Part shown: positions 27,195 to 33,857 of the stretch, piece after piece | Layout: every line of letters starts with the position of its first letter | Position numbering within the stretch: position 1 is the first letter of the stretch | Assembly (NCBI RefSeq): GCF_014077005.1 | Contig: NZ_JACGVC010000045.1 | Span: 62,001-126,000, forward strand | From: Colwellia sp. MB3u-45 | GTDB taxonomy: Bacteria; Pseudomonadota; Gammaproteobacteria; Enterobacterales; Alteromonadaceae | Direction: 5' to 3' | Length of the DNA stretch: 64,000 bases | The notes under the pieces: generated by a model | The model's input: the letters and a program-made list of their open reading frames with translations, nothing else | What the model was told of the DNA's origin: nothing | Database searches by the model: none | Program-made: the position numbers and the translations under genes

Positions 27195-27231
27195 CAATTA
27201 AATCCAATCCCACAAGTGATTCCATTTTTGT

Positions 27232-27441
27232 TTAGTTTTGCTTGTTGTCATAACAAACAATAGCAGGTACAAGCACGTCAAGTAACGCCCAGTTCTTATC
27301 ATGACTTACATCGTCATCAGCAAGTATGTGTACGAGTTTAAGCACTTCTTCGTACAACTCTTGAGTTAAGCCTACTTCTGGATGAAAGCCTAGTTTAGCT
27401 TGCAATTCTTGACCTAAGCGTATCAGTTTTTCAGTATTCAT
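27232..27441 (-). CDS. Small unknown protein, 69 aa, coupled to HigA-like antitoxin
   Basis: The ATG at 27441 (MNTEKLIRLGQELQAKLGFH) lies one base after the stop of the HigA-like gene (TAATATG), so the two are coupled. The frame could be read further upstream, but that part overlaps the antitoxin. The protein is acidic and helical, with LYEEVLKLVHILADDD. Not recognised. In this position it could be a toxin partner, a second antitoxin or an unrelated passenger. Confidence 0.6.
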   Translation of the reverse strand: MNTEKLIRLGQELQAKLGFHPEVGLTQELYEEVLKLVHILADDDVSHDKNWALLDVLVPAIVCYDNKQN

Positions 27442-27442
27442 A

Positions 27443-27634
27443 TTAGTGAGGTTCTCTAAGGTATTCGTCGTGATACTTTTGGAGATTAAGCCAAAAAACA
27501 GCACTCACCTTCGTAGCCAACTCTAACTTACGTGCAAATTCGATTGTTACCTCGACATTCCCATCTATGAAATTAACCAAGTCCGTTTCAGATATAGACA
27601 TAGCCTTAGCTATTTCATCTGGTTTAAGTTCCAC
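27443..27634 (-). CDS. HigA/VapI-like XRE antitoxin, 5' end disrupted or unusual
   Basis: The 63 residues from GTG 27634 read IAKAMSISETDLVNFIDGNV then ARKLELATKVSAVFWLNLQK, the C-terminal HTH half of HigA-type antitoxins (xxFWLNLQxxYD). Family similarity continues upstream of the GTG in the same frame (RTKPCDVFVKKFLSN), but no ATG, GTG or TTG occurs back to a stop at 27782-27784. A short ATG frame (MKNHSQLSDQLYYYY, stop) enters from another phase at a CTATTA-type repeat, suggesting a frameshift at the 5' end. So it may be a broken gene. No HigB toxin is seen upstream. Confidence 0.55.
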   Translation of the reverse strand: MELKPDEIAKAMSISETDLVNFIDGNVEVTIEFARKLELATKVSAVFWLNLQKYHDEYLREPH

Positions 27635-27997
27635 ATTAGATAGGAATTTTTTAACAAATACGTCACACGGTTTCGTTCTTAATAGTAATAGTAGAGCTGG
27701 TCGGATAGTTGGCTGTGATTCTTCATGGTTAAAACTAATTGGTTGCCTAGACCACAGCAGGCTTAGTAACCCGGAAAAACGTTAAAAACAAACGAAACAT
27801 CCCCCCTATGGCGCTTTTTTGTGCCTATAAATAAATTTAAAGTACCCACTATTTTGTAGTGTTAACTGTGAGATATTAATAGTCACTTTAAAGGGATGGG
27901 CACAAAAATCCTAAAAGAAAATAAAAAATAAAGCCACTTAAAAGTCCCTTTATTTTTTTCATACTCTAATTCATTTTTTATTAGGAATAAAATAAAT

Positions 27998-28141
27998 ATG
28001 CCTGACATATTCAAATTAATATTAGTTCAAATGGTTAGCACTCTAAACGAGAGTGACTCATTATTATCTTTACTTGTTGTTGTAATAATATGCATTATAT
28101 GTTTAATAATCAATAGTTTGGAGTTAAAAACAGACAAATAA
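27998..28141 (+). CDS. Possible small membrane protein, 47 aa
   Basis: MPDIFKLILVQMVSTLNESD is followed by a hydrophobic stretch SLLSLLVVVIICIICLIINS and a short charged tail. One membrane helix. AGGA lies 12 nt before the ATG, a little far. A strong terminator follows at 28240-28270. Not recognised; small hydrophobic peptides of this kind include type I toxins, but nothing here proves that. Confidence 0.4.
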   Translation: MPDIFKLILVQMVSTLNESDSLLSLLVVVIICIICLIINSLELKTDK

Positions 28142-28239
28142 GGACCTGCAATAAATTGCAAAATAAAGACTATTAAAGTTCTAAAGGAAAGGTGTATTTT
28201 TGGATTGCTTTCCTACGTTATTTTTTGGTTGTTTGTATT

Positions 28240-28270
28240 AAAAGTCAAGCTTGAACGCTTGACTTTTTTT
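28240..28270. terminator. Strong bidirectional terminator
   Basis: AAAAGTCAAGC-TTGAAC-GCTTGACTTTT, perfect 11-bp stem with a T-run after it and A-run before it. It separates the + small ORF from the converging minus-strand gene pair. Confidence 0.9.
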
Positions 28271-28290
28271 ACGCTTTATTGACTGGCTGC

Positions 28291-28716
28291 TTAGCTAGGG
28301 CTACAAGGCACCAGCTTTTCTTCCTCATCATCATCGACCCCTGATTGCAGTGATTCCTCGTCACTATATTGCTTGTTCGTCGGAATATTTTTCAGAATGC
28401 CAGCCGCACCACCGAGCGAATGGCAATGCCACTGTACACCTGAGCCTCTGCCATCTACAGCAAGCTCTTTTCTATTAGCATCAACAAACTTCACTGGAAT
28501 TTTAAGTCGAAAAAAAATAGCAGCAACATCCTGTGGGTATATTGCGGTTTCATCATTTATCACCGCGATAGTACTCCCAAACATCATAGCGTTGAACTCG
28601 GTAATAAAATTATCGGCTTCACTTTGCTCATAAGCTAGTCTAAGTCGAGCTTCTAGCGCTGATATAGCAATGTAAGGCATTCCGCTTGCAAGCCTCGTTA
28701 ATTCTAATGTGACCAT
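28291..28716 (-). CDS. Unknown protein, 141 aa
   Basis: Not recognised. It starts MVTLELTRLASGMPYIAISA, includes FNAMMFGSTIAVINDETAIY and PQDVAAIFFRLKIPVKFVDA, and ends with an acidic tail (YSDEESLQSGVDDDEEEK). A WHCHSLGG segment near residue 97 has His-Cys-His, which might bind metal. No signal or membrane segment. It begins 14 nt after the 28731-29174 gene, so the two are one operon. Confidence 0.6.
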   Translation of the reverse strand: MVTLELTRLASGMPYIAISALEARLRLAYEQSEADNFITEFNAMMFGSTIAVINDETAIYPQDVAAIFFRLKIPVKFVDANRKELAVDGRGSGVQWHCHSLGGAAGILKNIPTNKQYSDEESLQSGVDDDEEEKLVPCSPS

Positions 28717-28730
28717 GTTAATGAATTTCC

Positions 28731-29174
28731 CTAAATGTCCGTCAAACTATTCGTCGTTGGAAAAAATCTTTCAAAATTATCAATCCAGTACCAGCGTAGG
28801 TATAGCGCGCCTGATTTGTCATATTGGATATGATTAAATTTTTTTGTATCATTCACAATGCACAACACAAAAGGTTCTTGATAATCGAGTAAAGTCGATA
28901 GACGGTAGAGCAACGCATCTTCATCATTGAGGCTTTCGACATTAGTTAACACTACGATTTCATACTCAGAAAACTGTCGGCTAAAAGAGGCTCTATCAAC
29001 TTGTGTTACATCTATATAACAAGTTTTTCCAATCAAGTTACATTGTTCAATTAAATGTTCCAATGTGCTCACATCAGGCAGTCTAAGGGCTGCATTAGTC
29101 GCAGGTGATTTGTGAATTAGTTCTTCCAGATTCATCATTTCTTCATCGCTATCTAGGATTACACTCGTATTCAA
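28731..29174 (-). CDS. Unknown protein, up to 147 aa
   Basis: Not recognised. The longest frame starts at a TTG (29174); an ATG pair at 29138 is an alternative. The body reads VSTLEHLIEQCNLIGKTCYI and YEIVVLTNVESLNDEDALLY, an alpha/beta pattern like a small nucleotide-binding or replication-accessory fold, but no P-loop is visible. First gene of a two-gene unit with 28291-28716. Confidence 0.55.
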   Translation of the reverse strand: MNTSVILDSDEEMMNLEELIHKSPATNAALRLPDVSTLEHLIEQCNLIGKTCYIDVTQVDRASFSRQFSEYEIVVLTNVESLNDEDALLYRLSTLLDYQEPFVLCIVNDTKKFNHIQYDKSGALYLRWYWIDNFERFFPTTNSLTDI

Positions 29175-29296
29175 GCGTTGAGCTTTAGACTAAAGCTAGC
29201 TCAATAGATAGCTCAGGACAACACCTTGCTTGTAACTTATCATACAGAATCCATACAAAAAATAATCCGAATATGGTTTGTTTTTTATAGCTAATA

Positions 29297-29316
29297 CCGC
29301 AATGTGGCATAAGTGA
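29297..29316 (+). repeat. Direct repeat, right copy
   Basis: CCGCAATGTGGCATAAGTGA, same orientation as 27175-27194 with two mismatches. See that entry. Confidence 0.6.
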
Positions 29317-29337
29317 TCGAAGAGGTTAAGTCTAGCA

Positions 29338-29380
29338 AACACAAGATGTAGTGGTCGGTTGGGCTAAGTGGATAGCCCTT
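29338..29380 (-). repeat. Right copy of island-flanking inverted repeat
   Basis: Inverted relative of 22278-22321; the first 20 bases of the shared sequence (AAGGGCTATCCACTTAGCCC, read on the minus strand) are identical. It holds GTTGGGC, which fits an integron core site by chance or design; see rejected items. Confidence 0.75.
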
Positions 29381-29445
29381 AAAAATTGGCATTTATCCAA
29401 TTTAAGCGCTATTAAGGTTAAGCATCAAGGCTATAAATTTAGCGC

Positions 29446-29613
29446 TTATTCCTGCTCTTGATCTTTTTTAAGTTGTTCTGCCTTTCGGCTATCTACTTTT
29501 TTTTGTTGTTCGTCTGAGAGCTCAAATTTACTGGCTGATTGCTTGATCAATAAGATACCGGCGATAACAGAGCCAACAGCAACAACAAGAATTAACATGC
29601 TGGTAAAAGTCAT
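29446..29613 (-). CDS. DUF2897 family small membrane protein
   Basis: 55 aa. MTFTSMLILVVAVGSVIAGI forms one membrane helix, followed by a charged, helical tail (SDEQQKKVDSRKAEQLKKDQ). This layout matches the DUF2897 family of Shewanella, Vibrio and relatives. AAGGATAT precedes the ATG. Function unknown. It is the first ordinary gene to the right of the island. Confidence 0.75.
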   Translation of the reverse strand: MTFTSMLILVVAVGSVIAGILLIKQSASKFELSDEQQKKVDSRKAEQLKKDQEQE

Positions 29614-29881
29614 ATTTATATCCTTTTAAATAAAATTTATGGGTAAGAAACTTGTTTGCTATTTAACTTTTTAGTCTAAAAAAAGACAGGTAGCGATACA
29701 GAATAATAGCATGTAATTTATGAATATGCTTGCAACACGCCAGCAAGATCACTTGTTTTAAACGGGTTTAATAAAGTCAGTTTAACCCGTATTTATAGCC
29801 AACATTTACCACAATATTTACCACAATATTTAGAATAAGTATCTAGCATAAGTATTTAGAATCACTAGCTAACACTAGATA

Positions 29882-30775
29882 CTATTCACTTGTCATGCGC
29901 TGATAGTAGGCTCGGCTTTTGTCTGCTTGCTGACATAAATCGGTCAGGGCGTGTAAACTGCGCGTGCTCATTCGATGCACAACATCAGCATCAAGGATGA
30001 TTATTTGTTGATGTTTAATTGCCGACAATATCGGCCATTGCTGCCAATCATAACTATCATTACCCGCTTGCTTTTTTGAGAAGGGTTGAATAATAACATC
30101 AACATTTGTTTGCAGTATTTGCTCAATATTTACTTGTGGATATTGGGCTTTTGCTGCCATAAATGGATTACTAATACTGCAAGCGTCTAAAAACTGTTGC
30201 GGCCAACTCCCCTTGGCAATGGTGGTTAAGGGTCTAGACCAGACCTCATAAAAACCAGTGAGTGTTTTTTTATGACCATATTGCTTTTTGATATGGGCTA
30301 AATCGGCTAGAAACTTAGCCGCAACACGTTCAGCTTGTGCGCTGTGACCTGACAGCTCCCCAAACAAGCGCAGCTCTTTAGCGACATCTTTAAAGCTATT
30401 AGGCTGCGAGTAAACCACACGAAAGCCCAGTTGCTTAATACGGGCTAAATCATCACTTGGGTTACCACTTCTCCAAGCGATAACTAAGTCTGGTTGTAAT
30501 TCAATGACCCGCTCTAACTGAATACGTAAAGCGCTGCCAATTCTGGGTATTGTCTTTGCCGCTAGCGGATAATCAGCGTGATCAGTAGTTGCAACTATTT
30601 GATCACCGGCGCCAATATCAAACAACATCTCAACAATGTGTGGTGATAATGCAATGATGCGTGGTTTAGGCACATCAATAACCGCGGTATGATCAATACT
30701 TTTACTTGTGGCTTGTGTACTCGTAATATAAGTAAAGCCCAGTAATATAATCCCTAGGTATTGGCTGAATTTCAT
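29882..30775 (-). CDS. btuF: Periplasmic cobalamin-binding protein
   Basis: 297 aa. A signal peptide (about 22 residues) is followed by a periplasmic binding protein fold of class III: RIIALSPHIVEMLFDIGAGD, VVATTDHADYP and the linker helix region. The family binds corrinoids and hands them to BtuCD. It is the last gene of a btuD-btuC-cobO-btuF operon under a cobalamin riboswitch, which supports B12 over iron-siderophore as ligand. Confidence 0.88.
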   Translation of the reverse strand: MKFSQYLGIILLGFTYITSTQATSKSIDHTAVIDVPKPRIIALSPHIVEMLFDIGAGDQIVATTDHADYPLAAKTIPRIGSALRIQLERVIELQPDLVIAWRSGNPSDDLARIKQLGFRVVYSQPNSFKDVAKELRLFGELSGHSAQAERVAAKFLADLAHIKKQYGHKKTLTGFYEVWSRPLTTIAKGSWPQQFLDACSISNPFMAAKAQYPQVNIEQILQTNVDVIIQPFSKKQAGNDSYDWQQWPILSAIKHQQIIILDADVVHRMSTRSLHALTDLCQQADKSRAYYQRMTSE

Positions 30776-30811
30776 GACGGTTCCATTTGTGTTTTATGAC
30801 AGCAATATTGG

Positions 30812-31417
30812 CTACCAATCAATACCTTTTTGTGCTTTTATACCATTATCAAACGCATGCTTAAGCGGCTGAACTTCACTGACGGTATCGGCAAGTTCAA
30901 TGATACTGCGATGACATGCACGACCAGTAATAATGACATGCTGTTTAGCGGGGCGATTAACGATAGCTTCAATCACTTCATCTAAATCTAAATATTTGAA
31001 TGACAGCATGTAGGTTAATTCATCAAGTAAAATCACGTCGACACTTTCATCTTTTAGTAAGCGTTTTGCCTCTTCCCAGACTATGACGGCAGCGGCAATG
31101 TCTTTTGACTTGTCTTGGGTGTCCCAAGTGAAACCGGTCGCCATGACATGAAACTCAACGCCATTGTTTTCTAATAAATTACGTTCACCACAGGCCCAAT
31201 CGCCTTTAATAAATTGTAATGCCGCCGCTTTATAGCCATGCCCAACCGCGCGGGCTAGCGTGCCAAAGCCTGATGTTGATTTACCCTTACCATTACCTGT
31301 GATAACAATAAGTAAACCGCGTTCTTCTTGAGCGGAATCAATGCGGGCATCAACTTTTTCTTTAAGGCGTTGCATACGATCTTGATGATTTTGAGTTTTA
31401 TCTGTATCTGTTGTCAT
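30812..31417 (-). CDS. cobO: Cob(I)yrinic acid a,c-diamide / cobalamin adenosyltransferase
   Basis: 201 aa P-loop protein of the CobA/CobO/BtuR type. LIVITGNGKGKSTSGFGTLA is the Walker A region, and LLDELTYMLSFKYLD plus VIITGRACHRSIIELADTVS are family motifs. It adenosylates the cobalt of corrinoids to make coenzyme B12. In an uptake operon it works on imported cobalamin; the symbol btuR would be equally fitting. Lies 5 nt after btuC. Confidence 0.93.
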   Translation of the reverse strand: MTTDTDKTQNHQDRMQRLKEKVDARIDSAQEERGLLIVITGNGKGKSTSGFGTLARAVGHGYKAAALQFIKGDWACGERNLLENNGVEFHVMATGFTWDTQDKSKDIAAAVIVWEEAKRLLKDESVDVILLDELTYMLSFKYLDLDEVIEAIVNRPAKQHVIITGRACHRSIIELADTVSEVQPLKHAFDNGIKAQKGIDW

Positions 31418-31422
31418 GTGAT

Positions 31423-32430
31423 TTATCCTGTTTTACGTGTGCGATACATGATCGCTAAAAAGAAAATACTGCCAATGGCTGAAGTAATGATGCCAATGGG
31501 GATTTCGACATTACTCAGCAAACTGCGCGCGGCAACATCAACCCAAACTAAAAAGCATCCGCCAACCAAGGCGGAGCCAATAATTAACGGCATGGTGGTA
31601 ACGCCAACCAGTTGCCTAACAATATGTGGGATCATCAGGCCAACAAAACCAATACCACCGCAATAAGCCACTATGGCGGCGGTCACTGCTGCACATAAAG
31701 CTAATAGAATTAAACGCAGTTTGTTAACGTTAACGCCAAGGCTTGCCGCACTTTCATCGCCCAGTAACAGGGCATCTATTTGTCGGTGTAAGGCAAAAAT
31801 AATCAGTAAAGTCAGTAATACCATGGCACTGATCAAATAAAAGTGGAACATTTCAACGCGCGTTAAACTGCCCATTAACCAAAAAATAACTCGGCTGGTG
31901 GCAAAAGGGTCGCCAAGGTAAAGAATAAAGTGGCTAATAGAGCCAAGCATGAACGACACCGCAATGCCGGTTAATAATAAATGGTTCATATTACGCAGTA
32001 AGGTCGCGATACCAAAGACAATGACCACAGAAAATAATGCCCCAAGAAATGCCGCCAATGGCAAGGCTAGCGCTTGTTGGTCACTGAGCACTAAAGTGGC
32101 GATGGTAGCACCTAAGCCTGCGCCAGAAATAATGCCAAATAAATAAGGATCGGCCAGTGGGTTACGAGTTACATTTTGCAGTATTGCCCCCGCACAAGCT
32201 AAACCCATGCCGGCCACTAAACCCACCAAAACACGTGGAATGCGTATTTGCCAAATCACCATGTCGTGCATAGTGGAGGCGCATTGATTAACCACACATT
32301 GAAATATATCTAGGCTAGTAATGCTTGCTGGCCCAAAGGTTATCGACATAATAATGGAGAATAAGGTAAAAGCAATAAGGCCTGAAAATACCCAGATATT
32401 TTTACCTTTGATGCCGCTAAGAATACTCAC
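31423..32430 (-). CDS. btuC: Cobalamin ABC transporter permease
   Basis: 335 aa FecCD-family permease with about nine or ten helices; RIPRVLVGLVAGMGLACAGA is the family's N-terminal signature and PHIVRQLVG lies in the coupling region. It forms the inner-membrane channel with BtuD. Its ATG overlaps the btuD stop by 4 nt (ATGA). B12 specificity is inferred from the riboswitch and cobO; on sequence alone iron-siderophore permeases look alike. Confidence 0.88.
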   Translation of the reverse strand: MSILSGIKGKNIWVFSGLIAFTLFSIIMSITFGPASITSLDIFQCVVNQCASTMHDMVIWQIRIPRVLVGLVAGMGLACAGAILQNVTRNPLADPYLFGIISGAGLGATIATLVLSDQQALALPLAAFLGALFSVVIVFGIATLLRNMNHLLLTGIAVSFMLGSISHFILYLGDPFATSRVIFWLMGSLTRVEMFHFYLISAMVLLTLLIIFALHRQIDALLLGDESAASLGVNVNKLRLILLALCAAVTAAIVAYCGGIGFVGLMIPHIVRQLVGVTTMPLIIGSALVGGCFLVWVDVAARSLLSNVEIPIGIITSAIGSIFFLAIMYRTRKTG

Positions 32431-33302
32431 GAGTGTTGACCTTTACTAGTTGACTCAGTTGACTCAGTTGACTCAGTTGAGCTCATTGCCCCCGTTGGTT
32501 TAACCGCCGATTGATGAGCCATCATAGTATCATCAGCAGGATAGAAATAAACTCTAGGTACGCCACAATGTTGTGCGTCATCTCGATAACAGGGTAAACC
32601 AAAAACTTTGGTTAACAGCTCAGGCTTTAGCACTTGATCAACACTATTGTCGCTGACTAAGTTGCCTTTATCTAATAGCAGCAAACGATTACAGTAATGT
32701 GCGGCTAAATTGAGATCATGTATGGTCATAATAACGGTAATATTTAACGCTTTCACGAGTTGTAATATTTGATGTTGGTAGAAAATATCTAAGTGATTAG
32801 TGGGTTCATCTAATACCAATATTTTTGCTTTTTGTACTAGGGCTTTAGCAATTAATACCCGTTGTTGTTCGCCGCCAGATAAGGTGTTAAAAAATTTTGC
32901 TTGGCTGCTAGCTAAACCCACTTTTTCTAACGCGAGTATAATGTCTTTTTTATCGACATCATTATCACGAGCAAAGAGGCTTTTATAGGGCAGTAGGCCC
33001 ATTCTAACCACATCATAAACGTTTAAATCAAATATGGGGGGCGAGTTTTGTACCACTAAAGCAAATGTTTGTGCTAATTCATGTGGTTTGTAGTCGCTGA
33101 TTTTTTTATTTTTTAGCTTAATGCCGCCTTGCCAATTTTTGTACTGGTTTAGTATGCACTTAAGCAGTGAGGTTTTGCCGGCACCATTAGGCCCGATAAT
33201 GCCAATAATATCGCCGCGGGCAACATCAAATGAAATATTATTAAGAATACTTTGTTTATCAACAGCCCAAGATACTGACTCAACACTGAGTAAGTTTGCC
33301 AT
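32427..33302 (-). CDS. btuD: Cobalamin ABC transporter ATP-binding protein
   Basis: 291 aa. Walker A GPNGAGKTSL, Q-loop VVQNSPP, signature LSGGEQQRV, Walker B ILVLDEPTNHLD and the H-loop TIHDLNLA are all present. The C-terminal tail holds TES repeated (STESTESTESTS), coded by a 9-bp tandem repeat at about 32445-32480; this tail is unusual and likely disordered. First gene of the B12 operon, about 210 nt downstream of the riboswitch. Confidence 0.9.
   Translation of the reverse strand: MANLLSVESVSWAVDKQSILNNISFDVARGDIIGIIGPNGAGKTSLLKCILNQYKNWQGGIKLKNKKISDYKPHELAQTFALVVQNSPPIFDLNVYDVVRMGLLPYKSLFARDNDVDKKDIILALEKVGLASSQAKFFNTLSGGEQQRVLIAKALVQKAKILVLDEPTNHLDIFYQHQILQLVKALNITVIMTIHDLNLAAHYCNRLLLLDKGNLVSDNSVDQVLKPELLTKVFGLPCYRDDAQHCGVPRVYFYPADDTMMAHQSAVKPTGAMSSTESTESTESTSKGQHS
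32443..32480. repeat. 9-bp tandem repeat inside btuD
   Basis: Unit GACTCAGTT (plus strand) in about four copies, encoding the Thr-Glu-Ser repeats of the BtuD tail. As the unit is three codons, gain or loss of copies would keep the frame. Confidence 0.85.
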
Positions 33303-33514
33303 TAAAGCCAGCCTAGCTTAGTGCTAATCACGTCTGGCATGTGTTGGATAATAACTAAGGAGTATATTTTCATTGCGGCCTAGAGGTTAATTCAAAAGCT
33401 TATGTTGCATAATAAAACTAACTACAGCGCAGAAAATAGGATACGAATGCCTTAAAGACAGTGTAACTTACGTGTATTCCCGCACGGTGTTAACATGATT
33501 AGCTTGGTACAATA

Positions 33515-33650
33515 GGTGATACTAGGTGTCCTGACTTATAACTTTTATTAAAAGCTATTTACAGTTGCGGGTACAGTCACGGAATTTAACCGTGTTCCCT
33601 ATCAATTAGCCAAGACAATAACAAAGCATCTGGCTAAAGGTATCGATTAT
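33515..33650 (-). promoter_or_regulatory. Cobalamin riboswitch
   Basis: On the minus strand the order is: 5' GATACC stem strand near 33644, TAGGGAACACGGT, TTCCGTGACTGTACCCGCAA then CTGTAA, and AGTCAGGACACCT (B12-box form) closed by GTATC near 33518. These are the conserved pieces of the AdoCbl riboswitch core. It precedes the btuD-btuC-cobO-btuF operon and should switch it off when B12 is plentiful. The exact ends are approximate. Confidence 0.9.
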
Positions 33651-33690
33651 TAGGCATGAGATTTTACGGCTTAGTATGCTGCTTTACAAT

Positions 33691-33734
33691 AAAAACCGTC
33701 ATTTGACGCGCTAAAAACCGTCATTTGACGCGCT
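33691..33734. repeat. Two exact tandem copies of a 22-nt unit
   Basis: Copies at 33691-33712 and 33713-33734, each reading AAAAACCGTCATTTGACGCG plus CT. Inside each, CGTCA-TT-TGACG is a small dyad. Purpose unknown; lies beyond the pepO-type gene terminator. Confidence 0.85.
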
Positions 33735-33745
33735 ATAAGCGGCGT

Positions 33746-33773
33746 AAAAAAAAGGAGCTAATGCTCCTTTTTT
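33746..33773. terminator. Bidirectional terminator after the M13 peptidase gene
   Basis: A-run, AAAGGAGC, loop TAAT, GCTCCTTT, T-run: perfect stem 85 nt beyond the minus-strand peptidase stop. Confidence 0.88.
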
Positions 33774-33857
33774 ATTTTGTCACTGTATTTTGACAATTTG
33801 TTTTAAGCGTTAATTAGACCTAAGGTGATTTTTCTTATGTCATCAGTAAAGCCAATA

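Larger units (their letters stand above)
33303..33857. other. Gap between btuD and pepO-type gene
   Basis: 555 bases. It contains about 210 nt of leader between riboswitch and btuD (with a GCCAG...CTGGC dyad just before the ATG that might mask the ribosome site), the riboswitch itself, two tandem 22-nt repeats (33691-33734) and a terminator (33746-33773). No gene. Confidence 0.6.

Noticed and set aside
27004-27201. 65-codon + frame
   Set aside because: It runs across the MITE-like element and its flank, has no ribosome site and no protein character.
27567-27785. 72-codon + frame opposite the HigA-like gene
   Set aside because: Antisense to a recognised HTH protein; no ribosome site or family.
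27812-27840. Similarity of CTTTTTTGTGCCT(A/G)TAA words to the cold-shock gene 3' flank at 63645-63670
   Set aside because: About 25 bases, AT-rich, and no matching hairpin or gene on the island side; probably chance.
29338-29380. Integron attC site, because GTTGGGC fits the GTTRRRY core
   Set aside because: The left repeat lacks the matching core, no integrase gene or cassette array is seen, and short cores occur by chance.
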